Notes: generated from the letters alone by a model not told the origin. A DNA stretch of 64,000 bases from DAOUJI01 sp965219565 (GCA_965219565.1 OZ244780.1:558001-622000), one strand, 5' to 3'. Numbered from the stretch's first letter, positions 1 to 9,721 are shown. Translations and numbers: made by a program.

Positions 1-2
1 TG

Positions 3-743
3 GGCGTCAAGGTCCAGACCCGGATCGAGTCGGCGCTCAAGGCCCCGGCGAAGGTCGCCCCGGCGCAGTGCGCCAACCGCCCGGCGAGCGTGGTGAACGG
101 GCAGAGCACCTACGTGCGGGAGCGCGCCCGCGCCCTGGGCATGACCATGCGGGAGCTTGCCGAGCGGGTCGGCGTGTCCGCCAGCTACATGTCGGAGGTG
201 TCCCGCGGCCGCAGGGGCATGGGCGTGAGGGTCCAGGCGCTGGTCGAGGCGGCGCTGGAGGCCGAGGCGACGGTCGCGTCCGCGCAGCTTGCCTGCGTCG
301 ACACGAAGGCCGTGTGGGACCGCATGGACGCTCACGGGTTCAGCCAGAACGAGGTCGCACGGCGAGCGGGCATCAGCTCCTCCCACCTCTCCCAGATCAT
401 GAACGGCAGGTCCTCTCCGTCGGCGGGCGTGCTGAAGAGGCTGCACGCCGTGCTGTTCCGGCGCGCGAAGTCGGAGGAGCGGGTCATGCCCGCCGAGGTG
501 AAGGTGCTGGGCTGGCGCAAGGGCGAGCGGAGCGGGATGGTGGTGCACGGCGCGGGCGGGCCTGGGCGCAGCGGCAGGCTCGGCGGCCCCGCCGTCCGGG
601 TCGGCGGTCGGGTGCCCTGGGGCGCGAAGGCGGAGTACGCCTACCGCGCCGGGTACGACGGCGCGGGCCGGTTGTCGATGACGCCCGTCCTGATGCCCGG
701 CTACTCCGCCATGCTCAAGCAGCCGGAGACGGCAGCCGCCTAG
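3..743 (+). CDS. Tandem XRE-type helix-turn-helix protein, 5' end outside window
   Basis: The frame is open from base 3, so the gene starts before the window; the ATG at 90 is internal. The visible part has two complete Cro/C1-type HTH units (the second contains FSQNEVARRAGISSSHLSQI) and the tail of a third upstream: GVKVQTRIESALKA matches GVRVQALVEAALEA at the end of the next unit. The chain therefore has at least three tandem HTH repeats, then a Gly/Arg-rich stretch and a C-terminal tail with no recognised domain. A DNA-binding regulator role is inferred from the HTH units. The gene converges on the TPR gene and is followed by two strong hairpins. Confidence 0.75.
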   Translation, partial: GVKVQTRIESALKAPAKVAPAQCANRPASVVNGQSTYVRERARALGMTMRELAERVGVSASYMSEVSRGRRGMGVRVQALVEAALEAEATVASAQLACVDTKAVWDRMDAHGFSQNEVARRAGISSSHLSQIMNGRSSPSAGVLKRLHAVLFRRAKSEERVMPAEVKVLGWRKGERSGMVVHGAGGPGRSGRLGGPAVRVGGRVPWGAKAEYAYRAGYDGAGRLSMTPVLMPGYSAMLKQPETAAA

Positions 744-753
744 AGACGCGGGG

Positions 754-786
754 GCGACGGCCCGGCGCAACACACCGGGCCGTCGC
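754..786. terminator. Perfect 12-bp hairpin after the HTH gene
   Basis: GCGACGGCCCGG (754-765) and its exact reverse complement (775-786) flank a 9-base loop, 11 bases after the stop codon. There is no adjacent T tract. Its position between convergent genes suggests transcription termination. Confidence 0.55.
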
Positions 787-787
787 T

Positions 788-830
788 CAGGGGGGAGGCT
801 ATCGCCGCATCGACGGCGGCCTCCCCCCTG
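788..830. terminator. Second hairpin, 12-bp outer stem with nested inner stem
   Basis: CAGGGGGGAGGC (788-799) pairs perfectly with 819-830, and an inner CGCCG/CGGCG stem lies inside. A T7 run follows at 849-855 within a dispersed repeat. With the hairpin at 754-786 this makes a double structure between convergent genes, plausibly terminating in both directions. Confidence 0.5.
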
Positions 831-836
831 CTTCTC

Positions 837-872
837 ATGTATGCCGCCTTTTTTTGTTGCCCGAAATCACCG
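837..872 (-). repeat. Dispersed 3'-flank repeat, copy 1
   Basis: One of three copies of a roughly 35-base motif: ATGTATGC, three variable bases, a pyrimidine/T run, GTTGCCCG(A/G)AA. The other copies are at 2803 and 9892. Each lies 20-60 bases past the stop codon of a minus-strand gene, here the TPR gene ending at 931. Read on the minus strand it is a GGGCAAC core followed by an A run. Confidence 0.6.
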
Positions 873-930
873 CCCGGCTTCGACATCTCTGAAGTGGGGG
901 GCAGCGGGTGCTCACGTCCGCGCGGCGGCG

Positions 931-2082
931 CTACCGCGCCGCCTGCCCCTCGCCCGCGCCTCCCCGCATCTCCAGCGTCTCGCGGGCCAACTCCCTCGCT
1001 CCCCGCGCCGCGGCGTGCCCCGGCTCGATGCCGAGGATGGCCTCGAAGTCCTCGACGGCGCTCTCGAACCGGGCCGCGTACATCCGGGCGATTCCCCTGC
1101 TGTAGAGGACGTCCCTGTTCCGGGGGTCGATGTCGAGGACCCTGCCGTAGTCCTCTATCGCCAGCTCGTATTGCTCCAGGCTGCTGTGGGCCAGCCCCCG
1201 GGCCGCGAGGGCCTCGGCGTTGCCGGGGTCGAGCTCCAGGGCCCGGTCGAAGTCCCCGACCGCCTCGTCGTAGCAGCCCAGGCTGCCCAGGGCGACGCCC
1301 CTGCCCCGGAGCGCCGGGGCGTTGTCGGGGTCGAGACCCAGCACGGCGTCGAAGTCGCCGAGCGCGGCCTCGTGTGCTCCCAGGTTGACGTTGGTGATCC
1401 CCCTGGCGTAGTAGGCGAGGCCGTACCGCTCTTCGATCTCGACGGCGGCGTCGAAGTCCCTGAGCGCCCTGTCCATCCGGCCCATGTCGCGGTAGGCCAT
1501 GCCCCTGTGGTAGTGGGCGTCGGCGAGGTTGGGATTCAAGTCTATGGCCCTGCTCAGGTCCTTCACCGCCTGGTGGCGCTTGCCCATCGCCACGTGGGTC
1601 AATCCCCTGTTGTAGTGGGCGTCGGCGGCGCCGGGGGCCATGGTGACGGCCACGTCGAAGTCGCTCATCGCTCCGGCCAGGTCGCCCAGCTCCGCCTTGC
1701 ACGCCCCCCGGCTGTAGTGCGCCACGGCGTCGCCGGGGGCCAGGCGGATGGCGGCGTCATAGTCCTCCACCGCCGAGCGGTGCTCCTCCAGCTTGGAGTA
1801 GGCACGCGCCCTGCCGAGGTGGGCGCCCGCGTTGCCGGGGTCCAAGGCGATGATTCTACCGTAGTCCTCCGCCGCCCGGCGATGGTCTCCCAACTCGCTG
1901 TACGCCAGCCCCCTGCCGCCCAGGGCTTCGGTGTCGCGTGGGTTCGTCTCGATCCTCTCCGTCAGATGCTCGATCATCCGTTGAAGGCCATCGCGACCCA
2001 CGCCGTCTATCATCTTGCGGAACCTCTGGTACTCTTCTTCCGATGGATTCCCCTGGTCCATCCCGTCATGCTCCTCGTTCAT
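931..2082 (-). CDS. Tetratricopeptide repeat protein
   Basis: 383 residues made almost wholly of about ten 34-residue TPR units with the usual signature (for example AHYNRGLTHVAMGKRHQAVK followed by LSRAIDLNPN). The first roughly 45 residues are charged and lack a repeat. There is no signal peptide or membrane segment, so it is probably a cytoplasmic protein-protein interaction scaffold. The partner is unknown. It stands alone on the minus strand, and repeat copy 1 lies just past its stop. Confidence 0.85.
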   Translation of the reverse strand: MNEEHDGMDQGNPSEEEYQRFRKMIDGVGRDGLQRMIEHLTERIETNPRDTEALGGRGLAYSELGDHRRAAEDYGRIIALDPGNAGAHLGRARAYSKLEEHRSAVEDYDAAIRLAPGDAVAHYSRGACKAELGDLAGAMSDFDVAVTMAPGAADAHYNRGLTHVAMGKRHQAVKDLSRAIDLNPNLADAHYHRGMAYRDMGRMDRALRDFDAAVEIEERYGLAYYARGITNVNLGAHEAALGDFDAVLGLDPDNAPALRGRGVALGSLGCYDEAVGDFDRALELDPGNAEALAARGLAHSSLEQYELAIEDYGRVLDIDPRNRDVLYSRGIARMYAARFESAVEDFEAILGIEPGHAAARGARELARETLEMRGGAGEGQAAR

Positions 2083-2359
2083 GACGCTCCTCCCGTATGT
2101 CCTGGCGTTCTACTACCGGGCGTGTCCCTTGTTGCGGGAACGGTCGCCTGCAACGGAGCAGACTCCGAGCGACGGCCCGGACCGGAGTTCGTCTCCCTGT
2201 CCGCTCGATCCCGTTGCGGGACCGGCGCGAGGGACGCCTCCATGATGGCGGGGCCGTCTCCGGAATGCAATGCGGGTCTGACGCTGAGGACTCGGTGTAT
2301 GACGGCCTCTTGGCGTTCCAGTCCCCGCGGTCTCAGCACCTCAGCGGCGCGCCGCCTGC

Positions 2360-2605
2360 TCAGTCTCTGAACAGGTGGCCGAGACCCAGGGAGTCCGCCA
2401 CTTTCAGGAGCGCCGCATAGTTCCGCGTGCTGGGAAGCACGCCCTTCTCCCTCCAGCGCCTCGTGGTCTCGGAATGGACGTCGAGACGCCGGTCTATCTC
2501 CGCCCACGGCAGCCTAGACTCCTCCTGGAACCGCACGAGGCGCTCAGGGAAGTCGTCGGGGAATTCGTAGGTCCTTCTGCTGTGGTGGATGCGCTGTCTT
2601 GGCAT
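2360..2605 (-). CDS. Small helix-turn-helix protein
   Basis: 81 residues. Residues 22-55 (RLVRFQEESRLPWAEIDRRL, then a recognition-helix-like SETTRRWREKG) look like an XRE/MerR-like HTH, followed by NYAALLKVADSLGLGHLF, typical of short XRE proteins. The N-terminus is basic. It is probably a DNA-binding regulator; the target is unknown. It sits between the TPR gene and the large surface protein, all on the minus strand, and is not obviously co-transcribed with either. Confidence 0.6.
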   Translation of the reverse strand: MPRQRIHHSRRTYEFPDDFPERLVRFQEESRLPWAEIDRRLDVHSETTRRWREKGVLPSTRNYAALLKVADSLGLGHLFRD

Positions 2606-2802
2606 GGAGCCGGTCCTCTCCGTAGGACATTCGCAGAGCCCTCTCCCCGATGGGAACGGCCTGGACGTCCAGTGCGTGAGCGCAAGACCGAGGTGTAGGG
2701 GTTCGGTTCGTGACGGCCCCCTGAGTGGGGTTGCCTACTGTCCATCCCTAGAGCCTGGGCGAATCCACTCCATGTGACGCCATTGGCCTCACGTGTACAT
2801 CC

Positions 2803-2838
2803 ATGTATGCGTACTTTTTCGTTGCCCGAAAGTAGCCG
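2803..2838 (-). repeat. Dispersed 3'-flank repeat, copy 2
   Basis: Shares the ATGTATGC, T-run and GTTGCCCGAA core with the copies at 837 and 9892. It lies 45 bases beyond the stop of the 1772-residue surface protein gene. Confidence 0.6.
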
Positions 2839-2882
2839 CCGCCCAACTGTCAAGATGGCTGCGGCGGCGCCGTCTTCCACGG

Positions 2883-5800
2883 TCAGAGTTCTAGCTTCGA
2901 CATCGGCGACCAATCCGAAGTTCCGGCCTCGTTGACGGCCCGGATGCGGAAGTAGTACACCGTCCAGTGCGTCGGCAGTCCCGTGACTGTGGCTCCGGAC
3001 CCGCTGATGGAGACGCCCAAGCCTGCGCCGTCGTTCGGCAGCGTCGTCCACTCGCCGTTCCACCATAGCCCCACCTCGTAGCCAGTGGCGGTCCCAACGT
3101 CGTTCCAGTCCAGGGAGGCATTGCCTGCGCCGTCCAGGCTCCCGGTGGGCGCGCCGGGTGAGTCCGGGGCGACTGCCGGTGGCAGAGCGGCTCTGGTCAC
3201 GGTCACCGTATAGGTCTTGGCGGTGTTGCCGTCCTCGGCTGTGACCTCGACGGTTATGACGTTGGCGCCCACGCTGAGCGGGACAGTCCCGTCGGCGTCA
3301 GCCACGCCGTCCAGCTTGACCGCGTAGACCGCCCCGTCGTCGTTCACCGTTGGTGTCACCGTCGTTTCGTCCACGTCATTGGCGACGCTGGCGGCATACT
3401 CGGTGGTGGCCGGGTCGAAGGCGCCGATGTCCACGCCGCTCAGCGTCAGCCTGCTCAGGGCGGCGTCAGTGGAGAGCGGCGGCGCGGCGCGAGTGACGGA
3501 GACGGTGTAGGTCTTGGTGCCGTTCCCGTCCTCGGCGGTGACCTCGACGGTGATGACGTTGCCGCCCACGCCGAGGGGGATTACCCCGTCCTCGTCAGCC
3601 ACGCCGTCGAGCTTGATTACGTAGCTTGCCCCGCCGTCGTTGGTCGTCGGGGTCACCGTCGTTTCGTCCATATCGCTGGCGACGTTGGCGGTGTACCTGG
3701 TCGTGTCTGATGCGAACGCCAGGGTGACATCGCTCAGGGTCAGGCCGCTCAGCGTCGCGTCTGTGGAGGCTGGCTCCGGCTGTTGTTGGTCTGGGGCGTT
3801 GACCGTGAAGCCGGCGGTGGCCGACGCCAGCTTCACGTTGCCGGGGGACGATATGCTGACCTCGACGGTGTAGTCGCCGGGCGCGCAGGACGTGGAAATG
3901 CTCCCGGCGCGGATCTCCGGGTCCTCGTCCACCTTGTCCATGTAGCGGTCCACTCCCAGGCCGTAGCCGTTGGCCCGATCCTCGCAGGCGTCGGCATCTT
4001 CGTTGTCCGAATTCTTTACGTCGGTCCGAAATATGTAATCGATGGTACTGGTGTCTGAGTCGGCTTCCAGGCCGTCGAAGGACATAGTGACGGTGATTTC
4101 CGTGCCAGGTTCCACCGAGTCGGAGGGGGAGAGGGTAACCGTCACCGCTGGGCCGGACGCCGCCCTTGTCACGGTGACGGTGTAGGTCTTGGTGGTCTGG
4201 CCGTCCTCAGCGGTGACCTCTATCGCAATGATATTGCCCCCCAAAGCTAGGGTGATGGCCCCGTCGGTATCGACAACTCCGCCCAGCTTGACCACGTAGG
4301 TCGCCCCGTCGTCGTTCGTAGTGGGTGTGACAGTGGTCTCCACCACGTTGTTGGCGACGCTGGCACCGTACCCGAAGGTAGATGAGGCGAACGTGCCGAT
4401 GTCCACTCCGCTCAGCGTCAGGCCCTTCAGCGTGGCATCGGCGGAGAGCGGCCGTGCGGCGCGGGTGACCGTCACGGTGTAGGTCCTGGTGGTCTGGCTG
4501 TCCTCTGCGGTCACCTCGATGGTGATGACGTTGCTGCCCACGGCGAGCGAGACACTCCCATCGCCATCCGTCATGCCGTCGAGCTTGATTACGTAGGAAG
4601 CTCCGTCATCGTTGACGGTGGGCGTTACCGTGGTTTCCGCTACATCGTTGGTGACGCTGGCGGTGTACCCCGTGGTTGCTGATGCAAACGTGCCGAAATC
4701 CACGCCGCTGAGCGTCAGTCCGCTCAGAGTGGCGTCGTTGGACAGCGTAGGACCCGGATTGACCACCGTGAAGGCCGCGCTCTCCGATGCCAGTTCCACG
4801 TTGTCGGCGGTGGAGATGCTCACCCGAAGGGTGTAGGCCCCCACCGGGCAGTCTGCGGAGATGGTTCCCGTGCGGACCTCAGGGTCCTGGTCCACCTTGT
4901 ACATGTAGCGGTCCACGCCGAGACCATAGCCGTTGGCATGATCCTCGCACTGGTCAACGTCTCCGTCGTTGGAGTCCTTCACGTCGGCCCGGAAGACGTA
5001 ATCCTTGGTGCTGGCGTCGGAGTCGGACTCCAGGTTGGCGAAGGACATGGTTACGTCGACCGCCGTGCCTGCCGGTGCCGTGGGAGGCGACAGCGCAACC
5101 GTCACCTCAGGCCCCGGTTCCTCTTTCTCCTCCGGCTGTTGAGTGTTCGATCCCGATGCGGCGCGTGTCACGGTGATGGTGTAGGTCTTGGTGGTCTGAC
5201 CGTCCTCGGCGGTCACCTCGACGGTGATGTCGTTCTCGCCTACGGCCAAGGCCACCGTCCCATCCTCATCCGCTGTTCCGTCGAGCTTGATCGCGTAGGT
5301 TGCCCCATCGTCGTTCGTCGTCGGCGTGACGGTGGTTTCGGAAACATCGTTGCCGACGCTGGCCGTGTACGTGATTGTGGCCGCGTCGAACGCGCCGAAG
5401 TCTATGCCGCTCAGCGTCAGCCCGCTCAGCGCCGCGTCTGTGGAGAGCGGCGGCTCGGCTCGGGTGACCGTGATGGTGTAGGTCTTCGTCGTTTCCCCGT
5501 CGTCGGCGGTGACCTCGACGGTGATGACGTTGTCGCCCACGGACAGCGGGTATTCTACTCTGGCGTCAACCCCGTCCAGCTTTGTTATGCAGGTCGCCCG
5601 GTGGTGGGCCGCTTCTACCCCTAGAACGACCTTCGAAATGTCGTTCTCCACGTCGGCGGTGTACTCCGTAGTAGACGGAGAGAACTCACCTATGTCAACG
5701 ACGCGGTCGTCGTCCGGTCGGTCGACGTAGAACCAGATGCGCTCTCCGGGCAAGGCTGTAAATAGATGGAGGCTACTCAGGGTGGCGACAGCGGATGCAG

Positions 5801-8201
5801 CGCTGGTTAACGCGACGGTGTAAGTCTTGATGGTCTGACCGTCCTCGGAAGTGACCTCGATGGTGATGACATTGCTTCCCGAGGCCAGGGTGAATATCTC
5901 GTCAACTCCCTGGGCCGGGATGAGTCTCAAGCCAACTTTGGACAGTCGGGCGGGCCGGCAGTAGTTCACATATGAAGCGTCGTACTTGACCGTGTAGGTC
6001 GCCCCGCCGTGGTTCACCGTCGGGGTGACGCGGATCAACTCCTCGTTGCTGTCCACGTCGCCGGTGTATTCAGTGGTGGCCGGGTCGAACGTGCCAAAAT
6101 CAACGTCGTTCGCAAGTTCCTCCGAGGGATCGAGCCAATCAAGAGGGACGGGTGCACTGCCCATCGTGGTAGGGAAACTGAACGCCAAGTCGGCCAGGGT
6201 GGCGTCGCTGGATGCAGTCCTGGTTGCCGTAACGGTGTAGGTCTTGATGGTCTCCCTGTCCCCTGAGGTGACCTCGATGGTGATGACGCTGCTGCCAGGG
6301 GCCAGTACAACGGTTTCGTCGCTATCGGCCACGCCGTCCAGCTTGATTACGTAGGTCGCCCCGTCATGGTTCACCGTGGGGGTGACGGTGGTCTCCATCA
6401 CGTCTCTGTCCACGTCGGCGGTGTATTCAGTAGTGGCCGAGTCGAATGTGCCGAAGTCAACGTCACTCAACGCCAGCCCGCTCAGGGTGGCGTCCGAAGC
6501 AGCGGTGAGCGGCAAAGTCGTGAACGTGGTGGACCTTGTGGACGTCGGCTGGAAGTCCCAGTCGTAAGAAGCCTCCACCTCGTAGGTAGTGCCGGACGTC
6601 AGTCCGGTCAGCCAGTATTGTTTGGAACCCCAGGCTCGGGGTCCATCGAAACGAGTCCAGTCGTCGTTGCCAGTGCGGTAGCGCAGATAGGTGGTGGTGT
6701 TGGTTATGGCTGAAATTAAGTCCAACGTGACGACGGCCTCGGTCCGCTTGATGCTGTGCACGCTGATGGTGAGGCCACGGGTGGTAATGGAAAAGGTCTC
6801 CGTAGCCGCCTCAGGGAAAGCGCTATCGAAGGACACCTGCATCTCATAGTCAGTGGACGCGGTCAGCCCGGTTAGCTTGACGACAAACCCGAGTTTGCTG
6901 GCCCCGTCTATGGGGTATAAGTATCTGATTCTCTCGTTCTCGAGGCCGATCGAGGTGCTCGTCCAGGCGCCGCCGCCGGTGCGGTAACGTATATGTGCGT
7001 CGACGGGCCATTTACTGAGAAGGCGACCGCTAAAGGAGGCGTTTCTTAACTCGGTCGCGCTCGGTAGATAAGCGTAGTCATCGTTGCTAAGAGACACAAG
7101 AAAAGTGAAGGTGGTGGTGGTCTCATCTGCGCTTACCCATATGGGTGGTCCGCCTACCTCCGGCTGTGGGTTGGTGAAGCGGATAGTCTTCGTTCCCGTG
7201 GCGAAGGTGCTGTCGTAGGACGCTTCTACCGTGTAGCTCCTGGTGCCAGCCACATCGCTCCACCCGAACTCTACCGATGACTCACCCGGGGCCACTGCCT
7301 TCGACTGGGTGGTCCATAGGGACCGTCCCAATACTTCGAGGGGACGGTCCCTAATGCCATCGCGGTACCGCAGGTAGACTTCACTGCCGTCGGGCGCGGT
7401 AACATTCACAGTGACGGAGGCCGTCAGTAATCCGGCCTTCTTCACAGTGAGGGAAGCCACGCTAGGGCCAACCGCCACTGCCTCCGTCGCTACGCTGGTG
7501 AGGGCTTCCGCGTAGCCGCCCCTGTCGGTGAAGGACACACGCACCTTGATGGTCTTGCCCACGTCGGCAGGCTGGAGCGTGTAGGCGGCGTCGTTGGTAT
7601 CCTGAATCTCGGTATCGGTGCTTCCGTCGTTGGAAATCCACTGGTAGCTGAACTTCACCCGGTCCAGGCCGTTCCCGTCCGCAATGTCCGAGATGGACGC
7701 CGTGAGTGTCGCCCCCACCTGCGGGGTGCTGCTGACTGTGGGAGCGCCCGTGGCTGAAACGTTGTCCGGCCTGTCCCGTCTACCTGATTCATGATTCGAG
7801 GTGGGGTTCATGGAAAGGTAGTCGGACCAGTCCGAAGACCCGTGCCCGTTGTTGGCCCGCACTCGGAACCAGTAGGAGGAGCCCTCGTGGTGCAGTTGGC
7901 TGATGATGGCTCCGGCCCCGTAGAACGCGATTTCAACGCCGTCGCCCGGCAGGTCGATCCACTGGTCGTTCCAGTACAACTGGACGTCGTAGGACGTGGC
8001 CTCCGGCACCTGGTTCCACTCCAGGTCCACGCCGCCCCGGAAGACTGCCGTTCCGGTGGGTCTGTCGGGTTTGTCCGGCGCGACGCCCTGGGCGGATGCG
8101 ATTGAGGTGCCGGCGAGCAGAGCGGAAAACCCCGCCAGAATCAGCAAGACTGCTGCGGCCCGCAGCGCTAAACTCCCGGTGGTCGATTGGAACGTCATCA
8201 T
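2883..8201 (-). CDS. Large secreted protein with FN3 and cadherin-like repeats
   Basis: 1772 residues. The N-terminus has a signal peptide (hydrophobic AAAVLLILAGFSALLAGTSI, then ASAQG). An FN3-like domain (about residues 40-130) is matched by another at the extreme C-terminus (about 1680-1772). Between them are about eight copies of a cadherin-like beta-sandwich repeat of roughly 90 residues (DATLSGLTLS near the start, TYTVTVTRA at the end of each). Two copies of an unassigned module of about 115 residues share NGYGLGVDRYM and several Cys. There is no LPXTG or C-terminal membrane anchor. It is probably a secreted or surface structural/adhesion protein; the ligand is unknown. The start is supported by the signal peptide. 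Confidence 0.85.
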   Translation of the reverse strand: MMTFQSTTGSLALRAAAVLLILAGFSALLAGTSIASAQGVAPDKPDRPTGTAVFRGGVDLEWNQVPEATSYDVQLYWNDQWIDLPGDGVEIAFYGAGAIISQLHHEGSSYWFRVRANNGHGSSDWSDYLSMNPTSNHESGRRDRPDNVSATGAPTVSSTPQVGATLTASISDIADGNGLDRVKFSYQWISNDGSTDTEIQDTNDAAYTLQPADVGKTIKVRVSFTDRGGYAEALTSVATEAVAVGPSVASLTVKKAGLLTASVTVNVTAPDGSEVYLRYRDGIRDRPLEVLGRSLWTTQSKAVAPGESSVEFGWSDVAGTRSYTVEASYDSTFATGTKTIRFTNPQPEVGGPPIWVSADETTTTFTFLVSLSNDDYAYLPSATELRNASFSGRLLSKWPVDAHIRYRTGGGAWTSTSIGLENERIRYLYPIDGASKLGFVVKLTGLTASTDYEMQVSFDSAFPEAATETFSITTRGLTISVHSIKRTEAVVTLDLISAITNTTTYLRYRTGNDDWTRFDGPRAWGSKQYWLTGLTSGTTYEVEASYDWDFQPTSTRSTTFTTLPLTAASDATLSGLALSDVDFGTFDSATTEYTADVDRDVMETTVTPTVNHDGATYVIKLDGVADSDETVVLAPGSSVITIEVTSGDRETIKTYTVTATRTASSDATLADLAFSFPTTMGSAPVPLDWLDPSEELANDVDFGTFDPATTEYTGDVDSNEELIRVTPTVNHGGATYTVKYDASYVNYCRPARLSKVGLRLIPAQGVDEIFTLASGSNVITIEVTSEDGQTIKTYTVALTSAASAVATLSSLHLFTALPGERIWFYVDRPDDDRVVDIGEFSPSTTEYTADVENDISKVVLGVEAAHHRATCITKLDGVDARVEYPLSVGDNVITVEVTADDGETTKTYTITVTRAEPPLSTDAALSGLTLSGIDFGAFDAATITYTASVGNDVSETTVTPTTNDDGATYAIKLDGTADEDGTVALAVGENDITVEVTAEDGQTTKTYTITVTRAASGSNTQQPEEKEEPGPEVTVALSPPTAPAGTAVDVTMSFANLESDSDASTKDYVFRADVKDSNDGDVDQCEDHANGYGLGVDRYMYKVDQDPEVRTGTISADCPVGAYTLRVSISTADNVELASESAAFTVVNPGPTLSNDATLSGLTLSGVDFGTFASATTGYTASVTNDVAETTVTPTVNDDGASYVIKLDGMTDGDGSVSLAVGSNVITIEVTAEDSQTTRTYTVTVTRAARPLSADATLKGLTLSGVDIGTFASSTFGYGASVANNVVETTVTPTTNDDGATYVVKLGGVVDTDGAITLALGGNIIAIEVTAEDGQTTKTYTVTVTRAASGPAVTVTLSPSDSVEPGTEITVTMSFDGLEADSDTSTIDYIFRTDVKNSDNEDADACEDRANGYGLGVDRYMDKVDEDPEIRAGSISTSCAPGDYTVEVSISSPGNVKLASATAGFTVNAPDQQQPEPASTDATLSGLTLSDVTLAFASDTTRYTANVASDMDETTVTPTTNDGGASYVIKLDGVADEDGVIPLGVGGNVITVEVTAEDGNGTKTYTVSVTRAAPPLSTDAALSRLTLSGVDIGAFDPATTEYAASVANDVDETTVTPTVNDDGAVYAVKLDGVADADGTVPLSVGANVITVEVTAEDGNTAKTYTVTVTRAALPPAVAPDSPGAPTGSLDGAGNASLDWNDVGTATGYEVGLWWNGEWTTLPNDGAGLGVSISGSGATVTGLPTHWTVYYFRIRAVNEAGTSDWSPMSKLEL

Positions 8202-8477
8202 TGTTCGTACACTCTCCTAAGCATTGGTAGTCTGTGGTGACTCCGCCGCTCGCGCCCATTGGGGGACGGTTCGCGGAGCCGGGAGGCAGAAACCGTCCGG
8301 CTGGGAGGCATTTCGCCACCCGCTATCCGGACGGTCAGGGGCTGGGGAGATGTGAAGTCATCTTGGGCAGAGGTAGTCCAAGGGATCGTCAGGAACAAAC
8401 GGACACAGCGAGCGTTCGGACGCTCAACGGTGCGGGTGGGGCAGGTCTGACCGAACCTATCGGACGGGGTTCTAGGT

Positions 8478-8808
8478 CTATCTGGGTGACGATATTCGTC
8501 GGGGGGGGGGTAGAGAGATTGCGCTCGTCGAGGCGCGTCCTCACGACGGCGGATGCCGCTGGTGCGCTCTCTGACGCTGCTGTAACTTGCATCCTACGCG
8601 GAAGCCAAGACAATAGAACCCCTCTAACGGGCAGACATAGGCCAAGCGGACTGCGCTATGGCCCAGCATGTATTGTAGACTACCCGTGTGAGTCCAGCGT
8701 GATTATCAAGCCCTTTTTCCGTGACGTTGTTGTGAGTATTTGGCCAATCCGGTACAATTGATGCTGGCTAGCCGCGGGCGTCTCGAAGTCGGTCTCCGCA
8801 TCCGGCCT
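8478..8808. repeat. Duplicated regulatory block, copy 1 (no gene behind it)
   Basis: About 330 bases closely similar to 15854-16198, including long shared runs such as AGGCGCGTCCTCACGACGGC, CCCCTCTAACGGGCAG and GCGTCTCGAAGTC. Copy 2 leads into the sensor kinase gene at 16253. After copy 1 there is no open kinase frame, so it looks like an orphaned upstream region. Confidence 0.75.
8730..8758 (+). promoter_or_regulatory. Sigma70-type promoter in duplicated block, copy 1
   Basis: TTGTGA at 8730-8735, 17-base spacer, TACAAT at 8753-8758. Both hexamers and the spacer length are conserved in copy 2. No coding region follows within 500 bases on this strand. Confidence 0.55.
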
Positions 8809-9135
8809 GGCGCGTGGCGACGCGGAGCCGGGTGGCGTCCGCAGTCCGGGTCAGGGAGGGAAGAAGAAGGAAGCATGCGGGCTTTTGAGTTTCAGCAAGT
8901 CTAGCCCGTGTCCGGGCTGTGCATAGGGGACTAACTGACGTGGGTGCGCCGCGAGAGTTAGCTGGCTGCGGGAGAGGGGGTATTGTCTGTCACGCGTAGT
9001 CGGTCGAGCGTGTGATTGCGGCGGAATGGTCGGTCAGGAGGTTGAATCGGCGGCGGCTAGGGACGTTTCAGAGGAGGATTGCCGGGGTTTGGCAGGCCCC
9101 GCCCATCATTTTGGGCATACTTCGCCCGTAGCCGC
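8809..9135. other. Non-coding stretch after the orphan promoter
   Basis: No convincing ORF on either strand. A purine-rich ribosome-site-like stretch at about 8861-8873 faintly resembles the kinase leader before 16253 but has no reading frame behind it. It may be decayed sequence. Confidence 0.4.
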
Positions 9136-9240
9136 TCACGCTGGCTGAACCGCCCTGGTCTGCTGAGGCGTCATCAACCTGGACATCCGAACCAGGTTGT
9201 ACGCCGCAGCCTGTGAATTTCTCTCGGTCAGAACCGCACC
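9136..9240 (-). pseudogene. Possible transposase C-terminal remnant
   Basis: The minus-strand frame ending at the TGA of 9136-9138 reads TERNSQAAAYNLVRMSRLM followed by a short tail. This resembles the C-terminal AAAYNLVR(L/M) helix of several DDE transposase families. No start codon or catalytic part is present. The similarity is short, so the call is tentative. Confidence 0.3.
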
Positions 9241-9259
9241 ATTAGCGCTGGCGTTCGTC

Positions 9260-9721
9260 TCATTCCACCTCTCCCCGCTGTCGGGGTTCGATGTCGGCGC
9301 GGATTCCCTCACTTATGCGGTCCGTCTCAGCCTGGAGGTCCTCGATGCGCCGGAGCGCGTCCGCCTTCGGCAGCTCCAGCAGCCCCTCCAGACCCTCGCA
9401 GAGGGCGTCGAACCGCTGCCACTCCGCCGCCTCGAACCCCTCCGGAGCAAGCTCCCCGCCCGACGTGACCCACGAGCACATGGCGAAGGCGCCTCTTTCC
9501 TTATCAAGCGCCTCCTCGCAGTTGTCCTCCTCGACGCACGCCTTCAGGTCGCCCAGGCGCGCGTCGAAGCGTCGTGCGAGTGTCTCGGAGTCGGCGATCC
9601 AGTCCTCGACGCCGGGAAACAAACGCTCGCACCCAGTCAGGGCCAGTACGGCGAGAGACGCGACCGCGATGAGCAGGACGGTCCGAATCAACCCAGCAGC
9701 CGCTTCATCGCCAGGTCTCAC
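9260..9721 (-). CDS. Small predicted lipoprotein
   Basis: 153 residues. Residues 12-31 form a lipoprotein signal (TVLLIAVASLAVLALTGCER) with lipobox LTGC, so the mature protein should be lipid-anchored at that Cys. The remainder is acidic and helical with four further Cys (CVEEDNC, CSW, CEG). No known domain is recognised. It is isolated from the minus-strand operon downstream by about 220 bases. Function unknown. Confidence 0.65.
   Translation of the reverse strand: MRPGDEAAAGLIRTVLLIAVASLAVLALTGCERLFPGVEDWIADSETLARRFDARLGDLKACVEEDNCEEALDKERGAFAMCSWVTSGGELAPEGFEAAEWQRFDALCEGLEGLLELPKADALRRIEDLQAETDRISEGIRADIEPRQRGEVE

Noticed and set aside
837..1388. Plus-strand ORF starting MYAAFF, and similar MYA... 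starts at 2803 and 9892
   Set aside because: The shared peptide start comes from the DNA repeat itself; the frames diverge at once and run antisense through real genes.
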